This document shows positions 44,436-54,600 of a DNA stretch of 64,000 bases, piece by piece. This DNA comes from Flagellimonas allohymeniacidonis. GTDB lineage: Bacteria > Bacteroidota > Bacteroidia > Flavobacteriales > Flavobacteriaceae. The stretch's first letter is position 1. Every line of letters starts with the position of its first letter. The notes beneath the pieces were generated by a model that made no database searches, was not told where the DNA came from, and saw only the letters and a program-made list of their open reading frames with translations. The stretch spans positions 1,563,882-1,627,881 of the forward strand of contig NZ_SGIU01000002.1 of assembly GCF_004296335.1 (NCBI RefSeq), in the 5' to 3' direction. The translations under genes and the position numbers were made by a program.

Positions 44436-44864
44436 ATGACTTTAACCGCTATCGTAATCGATGATTCGCCCATGCAGAGACTAGCTACGGGTAAATTGGT
44501 AAAAAATAATCCCAACCTTAAATTGAGGGGAACCTTTGATAATCCTAAAATCGGGCTTCAAGCCGTAAATCTTCTGCGTCCTGATGTGGTGTTCCTCGAT
44601 GTTGAAATGCCCGGATTGAACGGCTTTGAAGTTCTTGAATCTCTTGAATATGATTGCCAGGTTATACTAAACTCTACCCGTTCACAATTCGCCTTAAACG
44701 CCTTCCAATACAATCATGTGAAAGATTATGTGACCAAGCCTATGAAAAAGGACCGTTTTGAAAAGTCTGTGGACCGTCTAATCAAAAACCAATGTGCTAA
44801 ACAAAAGACAGAAAAATTCAATTCAGTTCCTGTATATAAGGAAAGGCTAAGAAGAGCAAGTTAA
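44436..44864 (+). CDS. Receiver-only response regulator (LytR-type receiver)
   Basis: 142 residues. A single receiver domain: acidic pocket IVIDDSPMQ, phospho-acceptor aspartate in VVFLDVEMPG (about residue 58), hydroxyl position in ILNSTRSQFALNAF, and the lysine in DYVTKPMKKDRF. The ALNAFQYNHVKDYVTKP stretch is typical of receivers linked to LytTR DNA-binding domains, but the protein stops about 20 residues after the receiver, so no output domain is present. No histidine kinase is adjacent. It probably works by binding a partner or as a phosphate sink. Promoter site D links it to the ECF module. Confidence 0.88.
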   Translation: MTLTAIVIDDSPMQRLATGKLVKNNPNLKLRGTFDNPKIGLQAVNLLRPDVVFLDVEMPGLNGFEVLESLEYDCQVILNSTRSQFALNAFQYNHVKDYVTKPMKKDRFEKSVDRLIKNQCAKQKTEKFNSVPVYKERLRRAS

Positions 44865-44906
44865 GGGAGGTTATCTTACAGTATACCTTTTGAGATTTTA
44901 AGACAT

Positions 44907-44939
44907 AAAAATGGCTTCAAGAAATTGAAGCCATTTTTT
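44907..44939. terminator. Bidirectional terminator between response regulator and tRNA
   Basis: A 13-bp perfect stem AAAATGGCTTCAA (44908-44920) with TTGAAGCCATTTT (44925-44937), a GAAA loop and T runs on both sides. It can end transcripts of the response-regulator gene on the plus strand and of tRNA-Met on the minus strand. Confidence 0.9.
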
Positions 44940-44941
44940 AG

Positions 44942-45014
<73 letters not shown>

Positions 45015-45129
45015 ATGTGGACGGCAAATATACGACCGTTTTTTGATTATTTCCAAACGCTGTTCCATATTCAATTCATTCCATGGTTTCAATCCAACCT
45101 AAAATCCATAAATTCGGGCTTTTGTGTCT

Positions 45130-46497
45130 ATGCAAACAATCAACGATTTTCTTTCTGTTCTCATCTCCTATACCGAGTGGGCCATGCTTATTCTCTTAAT
45201 AGGAGGGGGATTATACCTAGTTTTTAAATCAAAGTTTTTACCCTATCGCTTTTTTGGGCATGCCATTGCCATTACTTCGGGTAAATACGACAAAGCGGAC
45301 ACCAAAGGAGATGTAAGTCATTTACAGGCTTTGTCGGCCGCGGTGGCGGCAACCGTGGGCTTGGGAAATATTTCCGGAGTGGCAATCGCCATTTATATGG
45401 GAGGGCCAGGCGTGGTTTTCTGGATTTGGATTACGGCCCTTATCGGAATGTGCATCAAATTTTATTCCTGTAGTTTGGCCATCATGTTCCGTGGAAAGGA
45501 CTCGGACGAAAAAATGCAAGGTGGCCCTATGTTTTATATTGTGCAAGGTATTGGGCAAAAGGCAAAACCTTTGGCGGTGTTCTTCTGTATAGCTGGACTC
45601 TTTGGCTTTCTTGGGGTTTTTACGGCCAATCAGTTTACCCAAACCTTTATGAATGTGGTAAAACCCAATGAGAACTTGGCTCTTCTGGGAGACTTTAATT
45701 GGAAATTGATTGTAGGTATCTCGCTTGCTGTTATCACCTCCTTTGTCATTTTTGGCGGTCTGAAAAAAATTGCCAAGGTAGCATCGGCCATAGTACCCTT
45801 TATGGTGTTGCTCTATTTTTTGGCGGTGGTTGTAGTCATGGTGAATAATTCTAGTCAGATATGGCCTTCGCTACAGCTCATAGTGACAGAAGCCTTCAAT
45901 TTTGAAACCATGGTCAAAGGTGGTTTTTGGGGCCTTGTGATTCTTGGGGTGCGAAGGGCCATGTTTTCCAATGAAGCAGGATTGGGAAGTGCTCCCATGT
46001 ATCACGGCCAGTCCAAAACGGATGAACCCATTCAGGAAGGGTTGGTTGCCATGTTGGGCCCTTTTATTGACACGATAGTCGTATGCACCCTTACGGCTGT
46101 TGTCATCATTTTAAGTGGGGCCTATCTAGAGGCAGAGAGCAACGGTATTTTAATGACCCTGATTGCCTTCAAAAAAACGCTTTTCGGTTATGGTGATGTT
46201 TTATTGATGGTTATTGTTTCGGCATTTGCATTATCTACCCTGTTTACCTATTCATATTATGGGGTAAAGTGCCTTTCATTTTTGACCAATGCCAAAATAG
46301 GCGGTTTTTTCAACTGGTATTTTGTGGCGACCATTATTTTCGCGGCAGTGGCATCCGTCGACCTTGTAATTAACCTAATCGATTTGGCCTATGCCCTTAT
46401 GGTCATACCCAACATGATTGCGGTACTTTATTTATCGCCACATGTAAATACTGCCGCTAAACACTATTTCGCTAAATTGAAAAAACAAAATGCATAA
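45130..46497 (+). CDS. AGCS family alanine/glycine:cation symporter
   Basis: 455 residues from the ATG at 45130 (a GTG at 45124 is also in frame). A sodium:amino-acid symporter with about 11-12 transmembrane helices. Conserved motifs include AVAATVGLGNISGVAIAIYMGGPG in the first third (core residues GxGNI), the substrate-site stretch MKFYS-like IKFYSCSLAIMFRGKD, and RRAMFSNEAGLGSAPMYHG, the AGCS signature. It imports small neutral amino acids. The next gene, era, starts 8 bases before the stop, so the two are translationally coupled. Confidence 0.92.
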   Translation: MQTINDFLSVLISYTEWAMLILLIGGGLYLVFKSKFLPYRFFGHAIAITSGKYDKADTKGDVSHLQALSAAVAATVGLGNISGVAIAIYMGGPGVVFWIWITALIGMCIKFYSCSLAIMFRGKDSDEKMQGGPMFYIVQGIGQKAKPLAVFFCIAGLFGFLGVFTANQFTQTFMNVVKPNENLALLGDFNWKLIVGISLAVITSFVIFGGLKKIAKVASAIVPFMVLLYFLAVVVVMVNNSSQIWPSLQLIVTEAFNFETMVKGGFWGLVILGVRRAMFSNEAGLGSAPMYHGQSKTDEPIQEGLVAMLGPFIDTIVVCTLTAVVIILSGAYLEAESNGILMTLIAFKKTLFGYGDVLLMVIVSAFALSTLFTYSYYGVKCLSFLTNAKIGGFFNWYFVATIIFAAVASVDLVINLIDLAYALMVIPNMIAVLYLSPHVNTAAKHYFAKLKKQNA

Positions 46498-47368
46498 GTC
46501 AGGCTTTGTCAATATTATTGGAAATCCCAATGTAGGGAAGTCAACCCTGATGAATGCCTTGGTGGGGGAACGACTTTCCATCATCACCTCCAAAGCCCAA
46601 ACCACTCGGCATCGCATTTTGGGAATTGTAAATGGGGATGATTTTCAAGTGATTTTGTCAGACACTCCGGGCATCATAAAACCGGCCTATGAGCTGCAAA
46701 CCTCTATGATGGATTTTGTAAAATCTGCCTTTGAGGATGCCGATGTATTGTTGTACATGGTTGAAATTGGAGAGAAAGGACTAAAGGATGAAGCTTTCTT
46801 CAATAAAATAAAAAACAGCAAAATACCGGTGCTGTTGCTGCTCAATAAAATTGATACCTCTAATCAAGAAGTTTTGGAGGAACAAATTCAATATTGGCGT
46901 GAATTGCTTCCAGAAGTGGAAATCCATCCGATTTCAGCCTTGGAAAACTTCAACGTGAAGGAGTTATTTGATAGGATTCTAGAGTTACTTCCCGAAGGAC
47001 CGGCCTATTATCCAAAAGACCAATTAACCGATAAACCGGAACGCTTTTTTGTAAATGAAACTATCAGGGAAAAGATATTGATGAATTACAAGAAAGAAAT
47101 TCCCTATGCCGTTGAGGTAGAGACCGAGGAGTTTTTGGAAGATGAGGACATTATCCGGATTCGTTCAGTAATTATGGTGGAACGCAACAGCCAAAAAGGA
47201 ATTATTATTGGTCACAAAGGAAGTTCTTTAAAAAAAGTAGGGGTGGAAGCAAGGAAGGACCTGGAAAAATTCTTTGCGAAACAAGTGCATATCGAACTCT
47301 ACGTTAAGGTCAACAAGGATTGGCGCAAAAAGCCCAACCAGCTGAAACGCTTTGGTTATAATAAATAG
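46490..47368 (+). CDS. era: GTPase Era, 16S rRNA maturation factor
   Basis: 292 residues, canonical length. G domain motifs: P-loop GNPNVGKST, G3 DTPG, G4 NKID; then the KH RNA-binding domain (about 210-290) with VERNSQKGIIIGHKGSSLK. Era binds the 3' end of 16S rRNA during 30S assembly. The gene overlaps the symporter stop by 8 bases and is followed by a convergent hypothetical gene 17 bases on. Confidence 0.96.
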   Translation: MHKSGFVNIIGNPNVGKSTLMNALVGERLSIITSKAQTTRHRILGIVNGDDFQVILSDTPGIIKPAYELQTSMMDFVKSAFEDADVLLYMVEIGEKGLKDEAFFNKIKNSKIPVLLLLNKIDTSNQEVLEEQIQYWRELLPEVEIHPISALENFNVKELFDRILELLPEGPAYYPKDQLTDKPERFFVNETIREKILMNYKKEIPYAVEVETEEFLEDEDIIRIRSVIMVERNSQKGIIIGHKGSSLKKVGVEARKDLEKFFAKQVHIELYVKVNKDWRKKPNQLKRFGYNK

Positions 47369-47385
47369 CCTATGGCCCTCCGGTT

Positions 47386-47889
47386 TTACGTCTTGGGAAT
47401 ATCTTTAATCAATTCATTTAGGTAGTTGTTCAGTTGGTTCATTTGAGGTTTTCCCTTGGCTTTTCCCAACCGTCCGAAAGCATATAGGGCAAACCAAATA
47501 ACAACCAAAAAACCCATGCCCACCATCCAAAAGGTCACATCATGGCCCAAGGAATAATTGGAGTAGGCAAAAACTCCCAAAATCACGAATAATGTCCCGA
47601 TTCCAAAGTGAAGAAAAATAAAAAAGGTCCAAAGCGTGGGGTTCGGGCCAAAAACACCGTGAATTGTACTTTCACCTTCTTCAAAGGAAGTCATTTCTAA
47701 ATGTAGCTGTGGGGACCAGAAGTCGGTTTGAGCTTTTGTAAAACGTAGATATACATGCTCATCCAACCGTTTTACGGAAAAAGGGTTTTTGGCCTTCACA
47801 TCAAATGTGCTTTTTAAGGACTCCAAGTCGATGTTCAAGCCAATTTTAAATCTGGGCCGCAATACAATCTCATCGCCTAGTTCACTCAT
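47386..47889 (-). CDS. Hypothetical membrane protein between era and der
   Basis: 167 residues. The N-terminal half is soluble (about 1-85), with beta-like stretches such as VYLRFTKAQTDFWSPQLHLE. Two transmembrane helices follow (about 88-110 and 118-138), and a short basic tail ends the protein. No known family. Databases sometimes label this gene GTP-binding protein because of its neighbours; no G motifs are present. It is divergent from der. Confidence 0.7.
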   Translation of the reverse strand: MSELGDEIVLRPRFKIGLNIDLESLKSTFDVKAKNPFSVKRLDEHVYLRFTKAQTDFWSPQLHLEMTSFEEGESTIHGVFGPNPTLWTFFIFLHFGIGTLFVILGVFAYSNYSLGHDVTFWMVGMGFLVVIWFALYAFGRLGKAKGKPQMNQLNNYLNELIKDIPKT

Positions 47890-47941
47890 AAGAAGCTGAA
47901 ATTGATGAAAGAAGGTATCATTTTTTCTTCATAAATAGTGG

Positions 47942-47949
47942 TACTTTTG
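47942..47949 (+). promoter_or_regulatory. -7 promoter box for der
   Basis: TACTTTTG matches TAnnTTTG, 10 bases before the der ATG at 47960 (16 before the one at 47966). No well-spaced TTG was seen. The short distance supports the 47966 start, but both remain possible. Confidence 0.45.
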
Positions 47950-47959
47950 CCGAAAATTA

Positions 47960-49267
47960 ATGAAGATGGGTGCTATTGTCGCCATAGTGGGAAGACCGAA
48001 TGTTGGGAAATCCACCTTTTTTAATCGTTTGATTCAAAGGCGTGAGGCCATCGTGGATGAGGTCAGTGGTGTTACCAGGGATCGTCATTATGGAAAAAGC
48101 GATTGGAATGGGAAGGAATTCTCGGTAATTGATACTGGTGGATATGTTGTGGGAAGTGAGGACGTGTTTGAAAAGGAAATTGACAAGCAGGTTGAGTTGG
48201 CCATTGATGAAGCGGATGCCATTATTTTTATGGTGGATGTGGAATCGGGGGTTACAGGTATGGATGAGGAGGTCGCCAAGCTATTGCGAAGGGTGAACAA
48301 ACCCGTTTTTTTAGCGGTGAACAAGGTTGACAATGCGCAAAGGGCGGCGGATGCCGTCGAATTCTATTCGCTAGGCTTGGGTGACTATTATACGATATCC
48401 AGTATCAACGGTAGTGGTTCAGGTGAACTGCTGGACGCCCTTGTGCAGGTGCTTCCGGAAACTGAGGAGGAAGAAGCCGAGTTGCCACGATTTGCCGTAG
48501 TGGGAAGGCCCAATGCCGGCAAATCTTCCTTTATCAATGCCCTTATCGGTGAGGAGCGCTATATCGTAACCGATATCGCTGGCACCACACGAGATAGTAT
48601 AGATACCAAGTATAATCGATTTGGATTCGAATTTAACTTGGTCGATACTGCCGGTATCCGAAGAAAAGCCAAGGTGAAGGAAGACCTGGAATTCTATTCG
48701 GTAATGCGTTCAGTTCGGGCAATTGAGCACTGTGATATTTGCCTATTGCTATTGGACGCTACCCGAGGGTTTGATGGTCAAGTACAGAACATCTTTTGGT
48801 TGGCCCAACGAAACAATAAAGGGATTGTGGTTTTGGTGAACAAATGGGATTTGGTTGAAAAGGAGACCAATTCGGTTCGAGATTATGAGAAAAAAATCAG
48901 AGAACAAATGGAACCCTTTACCGATGTGCCGATTCTTTTTATATCCGTCTTGAACAAACAACGCATCTTCAAAGCCATCGAAACCGCGGTTGAGGTCTAT
49001 AAAAACCGTTCAAAAAAGATTGTGACCCGAAAATTGAATGATGTGATGCTCCCCATCATTGAACAAACCCCTCCGCCTGCATATAAGGGTAAGTTTGTGA
49101 AAATCAAGTTCTGTACGCAATTGCCCACTCCGTACCCGCAGTTTGCTTTCTTCTGCAACCTTCCGCAGTATGTGCGTGAGCCCTACAAGCGATTTTTAGA
49201 GAACAAACTTCGTGAGAATTTTGATTTTACAGGGGTGCCCATCACTATTTTCATGCGGAAAAAATAG
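47960..49267 (+). CDS. der: GTPase Der (EngA), 50S ribosome assembly factor
   Basis: 435 residues from ATG 47960; ATG 47966 ([12 protein letters not shown]) is an equally plausible start given the promoter box. Two tandem G domains: GRPNVGKST with DTGG in the first, and GRPNAGKSS with DTAGIRR and NKWDLV in the second. The C-terminal KH-like domain (about 350-435) ends with IFMRKK. Der is needed for 50S assembly. It ends 2 bases before the convergent pbpC stop. Confidence 0.96.
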   Translation: MKMGAIVAIVGRPNVGKSTFFNRLIQRREAIVDEVSGVTRDRHYGKSDWNGKEFSVIDTGGYVVGSEDVFEKEIDKQVELAIDEADAIIFMVDVESGVTGMDEEVAKLLRRVNKPVFLAVNKVDNAQRAADAVEFYSLGLGDYYTISSINGSGSGELLDALVQVLPETEEEEAELPRFAVVGRPNAGKSSFINALIGEERYIVTDIAGTTRDSIDTKYNRFGFEFNLVDTAGIRRKAKVKEDLEFYSVMRSVRAIEHCDICLLLLDATRGFDGQVQNIFWLAQRNNKGIVVLVNKWDLVEKETNSVRDYEKKIREQMEPFTDVPILFISVLNKQRIFKAIETAVEVYKNRSKKIVTRKLNDVMLPIIEQTPPPAYKGKFVKIKFCTQLPTPYPQFAFFCNLPQYVREPYKRFLENKLRENFDFTGVPITIFMRKK

Positions 49268-49269
49268 TT

Positions 49270-51642
49270 CTAGCCCTTGGAGGCCAACCGAATGGAAACG
49301 CGCTGTTGAATGCGATTTCCTTCCCCGTCCACAGCAGTTAATTGGTAGTCGTCAGGTTTGACATCCAAAATCAGTTCGTGGAAACTTGTGGTCATGCCCA
49401 CATAGGCGTCGTCGAGATACCAGTATACTTCACTGCCACTTTGTTGATGCGCCAACTTAAATATTACTTGTGTTGAGCTGGTGCCCAAATCCTTTGGTAT
49501 CAAAATCTCTTCGTTTTTTTTTGGAAATATGAATTCCATCAAATGTGATTCCAAGTTGGAACAGTTGGTGAGAAAAGTGGGCGGTGTTTTGTAGCTGGGA
49601 TTTGAAGATGTGTAATAATACTCCATGACGGGAGGAAGAACGAACCAATTTTTGGCCACCATGTCCTCCAAAGGATAGCAATCTGAATTTACCTGATACG
49701 TTTCAGTGACATCCAAAAACACCTGATGGTGATAGGGACATGGACTGCTTTTGGTTCCATTGATGGGTTGTAGTTCTTTTTTGATTTCTCTGCAGAAAAT
49801 GGAGGCACGATGTCCGCTATCGGCACAGGTTTCAAGCTCGACCAAATCGTCATAGGGTTCAGGAAACCAATCACTTTTGGGCAATGCGTCGAGCACATCA
49901 AATAAAATTGGTGCCGCAGCTGTGATGCCGGTTAGGCCTGGCCTTCCTTCCCCATCAGCATTGCCTGCCCAAACGCCAATGGCATAGTCGGGTGTGACCC
50001 CGACGGCCCAAGCATCCTTAAAACCAAAACTAGTACCCGTTTTCCAGGCAATTTGCTTTGAAGAATCAAAAAACTCCCAATTTTCATCGCCTTCAGGTCG
50101 GTTTACCTCCTTCATTGCATTAAGCGTATGATAGATTGCTCCGGCATTTAATATGGAGGTTTCAAACTGTGATTCCCCGAAATCAATTTTTGCATTTGCC
50201 AAATAACTGGGCTCCGCAAATTCGTATGTTCGATAAGTGCTTGAATTCTTCACAAAATGATTCACTGTAGAAGCTGCGGAAGCATAGGTTTTCGTTACAT
50301 CCCACAATGAGCTTTCTGCTCCGCCCAAAATCAGGGACAATCCATAGTAATCCACTGGTTTGCTTAAGGAATTTAGATTCATTTTGTGCAGCTTATTGTA
50401 AAATTTTTGGAGCCCGTAGCTTCTGAGCAATCTAACTGCAGGAACGTTCAACGAACGGGATAAGGCCCTACTTGCGGGAACGGCCCCAGCGTGCTTTTTA
50501 TTGAAGTTTTTCGGATTATACCCATTGATAACGGTCGGAATATCAGTTACCAAAGTATTGGGCAATAACTGGCCCTCATGTAAGAGGGAGGCAAAAAGAA
50601 AGGGTTTTAGGGTACTGCCTGTACTCCGGTTTCTGGTGATAATATCCACATAATTTCCATGTTGTTTCCCTGAAGGGGAATTACCGACATAGCTCAGAAC
50701 TTCACGTGTTTTTACGTCCAACACCAATATGGCCAGATTATGGATTTCATTGCTCTTTAGTCTATTAAAATGTCTTTGTGCGATTCGATTGGCCTGTTGT
50801 TGTAGAAATCGATCCACTGAAGTCCGAATACGTTCTCCAGGGTGTTCCTTTTTGATTCGTTCCGTTAGGTGGGGAGCTATGTTGGGTAACGGTAGTGGCT
50901 TTTTAGGTAAAGGTTCCGCAATGGCAAGTTCATAGGTGGTTTGGTCGATTTGATTCTTGTCCCATAGTTTTTTGAGTAAACGATTCCGCTTTTTTAGTAG
51001 ACCCTCTTCGTTTCGACCAGGAAAAATCAGCGAGGGTGCATTAGGGAGCACGGCCAAGGTTGCGGATTGTCCCCAGCTCAATTCATGGGCTGGAACACCA
51101 AAATAGCGCCATGCAGCGGTCTCCAAACCCACTACGTTACCTCCGTAGGGAGTATGGGAAGCATGTAGCCTTAGAATTTCATCTTTCGAATACCGAAACT
51201 CCAGCCTGGTCGCCATGCATATTTCAATGAACTTTTCAAGGTAAGTACGCTTTTTGTTCTTTCTGCTCAACCGAATCACTTGCTGGGTGATCGTACTACC
51301 CCCTCTACGGGTGTTCTGGGTGAGATTATGTTTGATGGCATTAAAAATCGAAATAGGATTGAATCCGGGATGCTTGTAGAAATATTCATCTTCAAACAAC
51401 AATATACTTTGCTTAAAGCGCTTTGGAACAGAATCCATCTGTGGAAAACGCCATTGTCCATCTTCAGCAATCCTGGCCCCAATCAATATATTGTCAGAGC
51501 TGGTTACCACCGTTGAAGTGGGTTCCAGGAACAGTTGATTGGGTAAGCAGAACAACCAGAACAGCAAGGCAATCAAAGATGTGGAAAATTTGATCTTATG
51601 CCTTTGCCAAAAAACTTTAAAAGATGATAAACAAACTTTCAT
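49270..51642 (-). CDS. pbpC: Penicillin-binding protein 1C
   Basis: 790 residues. One N-terminal transmembrane segment (about 17-36) precedes the glycosyltransferase domain (EDEYFYKHPGFNPISIFNA, then RRGGSTITQQVIRLSRK) and a transpeptidase domain with motifs SxxK (STLKPF), SxN (SRSLN) and KTG (KTGTSFGFKDAWAVG). The C-terminal about 90 residues form the PBP1C-specific beta domain (VIFKLAHQQSGSEVYWYLDD). PBP1C builds or repairs peptidoglycan. The gene starts 4 bases after the alpha-2-macroglobulin stop; this pairing is found in many Gram-negative bacteria and is thought to form a periplasmic defence and repair unit. Confidence 0.93.
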   Translation of the reverse strand: MKVCLSSFKVFWQRHKIKFSTSLIALLFWLFCLPNQLFLEPTSTVVTSSDNILIGARIAEDGQWRFPQMDSVPKRFKQSILLFEDEYFYKHPGFNPISIFNAIKHNLTQNTRRGGSTITQQVIRLSRKNKKRTYLEKFIEICMATRLEFRYSKDEILRLHASHTPYGGNVVGLETAAWRYFGVPAHELSWGQSATLAVLPNAPSLIFPGRNEEGLLKKRNRLLKKLWDKNQIDQTTYELAIAEPLPKKPLPLPNIAPHLTERIKKEHPGERIRTSVDRFLQQQANRIAQRHFNRLKSNEIHNLAILVLDVKTREVLSYVGNSPSGKQHGNYVDIITRNRSTGSTLKPFLFASLLHEGQLLPNTLVTDIPTVINGYNPKNFNKKHAGAVPASRALSRSLNVPAVRLLRSYGLQKFYNKLHKMNLNSLSKPVDYYGLSLILGGAESSLWDVTKTYASAASTVNHFVKNSSTYRTYEFAEPSYLANAKIDFGESQFETSILNAGAIYHTLNAMKEVNRPEGDENWEFFDSSKQIAWKTGTSFGFKDAWAVGVTPDYAIGVWAGNADGEGRPGLTGITAAAPILFDVLDALPKSDWFPEPYDDLVELETCADSGHRASIFCREIKKELQPINGTKSSPCPYHHQVFLDVTETYQVNSDCYPLEDMVAKNWFVLPPVMEYYYTSSNPSYKTPPTFLTNCSNLESHLMEFIFPKKNEEILIPKDLGTSSTQVIFKLAHQQSGSEVYWYLDDAYVGMTTSFHELILDVKPDDYQLTAVDGEGNRIQQRVSIRLASKG

Positions 51643-51646
51643 CCCA

Positions 51647-54600
51647 TCATTGTGATACGTTTATCCATTTGCCCTTGTTCCTTGCATAGTAGGTGTTGTC
51701 ATACATCGCCTCCACCTGAGCCCCTGGTAGGTAATAATCTCCCAGAAAGGAAGCATTCAGCTTCACGGTAAAGGTTTTGGTTTTCTTTCTTCCTAAATCA
51801 AAATAGAAATGGGTCCTGTCATCACGCGTATCAATATAATCGACCTTGTTTGCATTGGGGTCACTTCCCCCAGCGAAGGTGGTATTGACAATTTCCCAAC
51901 CACTGGGTACAATCTGTGTCAATGCCAAATTATCCACATAGTCATCCGAGCTATTGAAAACGGTAATCTTTGCCTGTAACTCGGTGCCTTGACGCAATTC
52001 GGTAACATCTATGGCGTTGCCTATGGCATCAAGATATTGTACTGAAAGGGTAAGGTTCCGATTCTGCGCCAATTCCTGACCCACGGGCAGCTTCCCTGTT
52101 TGGGTAAGGGTGGCATAAATAACATTCCCCTGTTTGTTCTCTATGACAATGTTATTCTGAGTCGATGAAATCGAAAGGCCACGTTGGGCTATGGCCCGAT
52201 CTGTTTCCACGTTTCTTTCCTTTCCTCCATTTGTAAAGGTCAAATCGATAGACCTGCCGCCATTTTTCACCACCATTTTGGCCATGGCCAGCAAGGCAAA
52301 AGCCGTCTCTTGTGTGCTGTACCATCGCTGCGAGGACAGGTTTTTTGCTAGGGAAATGGCCAGATCCCTTTGTCGAGAGTCTCCCAATATGACCATGGTC
52401 TCCAAGGCCATGGCCCTATTCCTAAACACAGAGCCATAAGTGCGATAATCGTAGGCGTTGGGCTGGAAATTGATATTTGCTTTTTGGGCAAGTTCTTGGG
52501 CGACTTCCTTTTTACCTACCAATGCATAAGCAGCGGCCAATCGCCACTTTGCTTCATTACTGAGGTTTTTTGATTCACGTAAACGATTCATGGCAGCCAA
52601 TTCGGGTTGTTGTGCCAAGGCCAAAGTATACAAGCGGTAGGCTTGTGCGATATCGTTGTTGTATGAGGTACTTTGATTGCTCCATTGACGCGCCGTGTTT
52701 TTTTGATATCTCAACCAATTGTTTAAGAAAGTCAACGGCAATTGATAGCCCTTTTGTTTGGCCTCAATCATAAAATGACCTGCATAAGAGGTGCCCCAAT
52801 CGTTGGGATTGTCGTAACCGGGCCAATAACTTAATCCCCCATTTGGGTTTTGAAAGTCATTTAGTTTTTTAATCGCCGCTTTAATGTTTTTTTCAATCTC
52901 TTTTTTCTTTTCAAAAGTGATGTCCAAAACTTCGGATAAGTACAATTGCGGAAAGACTGCTGAGGTCGTTTGTTCCACACATCCATGAGGATAGCGGAGT
53001 AAATAGTCCATCCGTTTTGAAAAATCCATAGGAGGGAGCGTGGAAAATTCTATGAAAGCAGTATTGGTTCCCGAGGTGCCGAAGGTTTCAAATGAGATGC
53101 TTTGTGAGTCATTGGCATTGACGGTATAAAGCGCACTTTTGGTCGTTATGAGATTTGGATTTTCTACATCAATTTCTGTTTCGCTGGTTGCTCTTTCCCC
53201 ATTTCCAGAGGCATTCACTTTTATGGTTTGAAAGGCCTTAGTGGGATTCACTTTAAAATCGAAATTCACAATTTGTTCGCCTATCGAATTGAACGTGATA
53301 TTTTTAGTAGTGGGCCCAAGGGGTTCCAACGCTTTGCCTGCTGCAATAGTGACACTCACATTTTTTATCTTTTTATCCATGGCAAAAACTGTAACGGGAA
53401 TGGTTACTTTTTCTCCAGGAGATAGTTTTCGCGGAATGGAAGTCAATACCATTAAAGGTTTGCGCACCGGAGTGGTTTTTTCCGTGTTTCCATAGGCATT
53501 GTTCCCATTACCGGCAACGATCATGGCACGCACAGACCCTACGTAGTTGGGCATATTAATGGTATGGGTTGCCTTTTCCCCAGCTTTTAAGCTGAAAGGT
53601 CCCAAATAGGTGACCACAGGTTTAAAGCGTTGTGCTTTTCTATTTTTTGCCCCTTCACCAATTCCACCACCACCAATGGAATAAATGTTGTCGACACTTA
53701 CCGAAAAGGCACCCATGACATCATCAAAAATGTCAAATGTCTTTACTCCCAAAGCCTGTCTGGCATAAAAAGATGCGTGGATATCGGGCGTTTTAAAACG
53801 TGTCAAGTCAAGTAGTCCTTCATCGACCACGGCCAATGAATAGGTCATGGGTTTTTTATTGGCTTCGGACACAGTGACTTTATAGGACTGTTCCGGCTCT
53901 AGCACTCCGGGCATTTGAAGCTCAGGGTCCAAAAAAGTGGCGGGATTTTCAACCGATAGCGGAACAACGCCATACAGCCGAATGGGTAAATCATTCTTCA
54001 CCTGGCCATGAGGTTGTAGCAGCGAAATGTTGACGTACGCATTGGGCGCCATTTCAGCTGTAATGGGAATAATGGCCTTGGTCTCTTTGTTGGAAGTTTC
54101 AATCCATTGCTGGGATAGAACCTCAGACCCGTTTTCAATACTCAACAAGGCGCGACTGCCCAAATCGGATGGAAAGGTCACCACGGCCTGATTGCCAAGC
54201 GTGTATTTTTCTTTGTCTGCAGAGAAAATCAAAATCTTCGAACTTTCCATATCGTTGGAGGCAGGTCTCCTCCACCAATTTCTGTAGAAATATGCCGTTC
54301 TTCCTGTGGCGTGCCCCGAGGCTTCATCAATGACTCGTACTAAAAAACGACCCCCCTCGTCATCCGGAATGTTTACCTTAAAATTGGCCTTACCATCTGA
54401 TCCAGTGGTCAAGGTTAACTCTTTAAAAGGTCTGTGCACTGTGGCATTTTCATATCGAGAAAGATTGTCGTAGCCTCTGTTCCACCACCAGCGCCATTCA
54501 ATTTTGAAAATATTGACCTTTAATTTTCTGTTGCCTACGGGTTTGCCTTCCAGATTTACGGAAATTACATCAAAGGTAGTGTCCTCATCGGTCAAAAATG

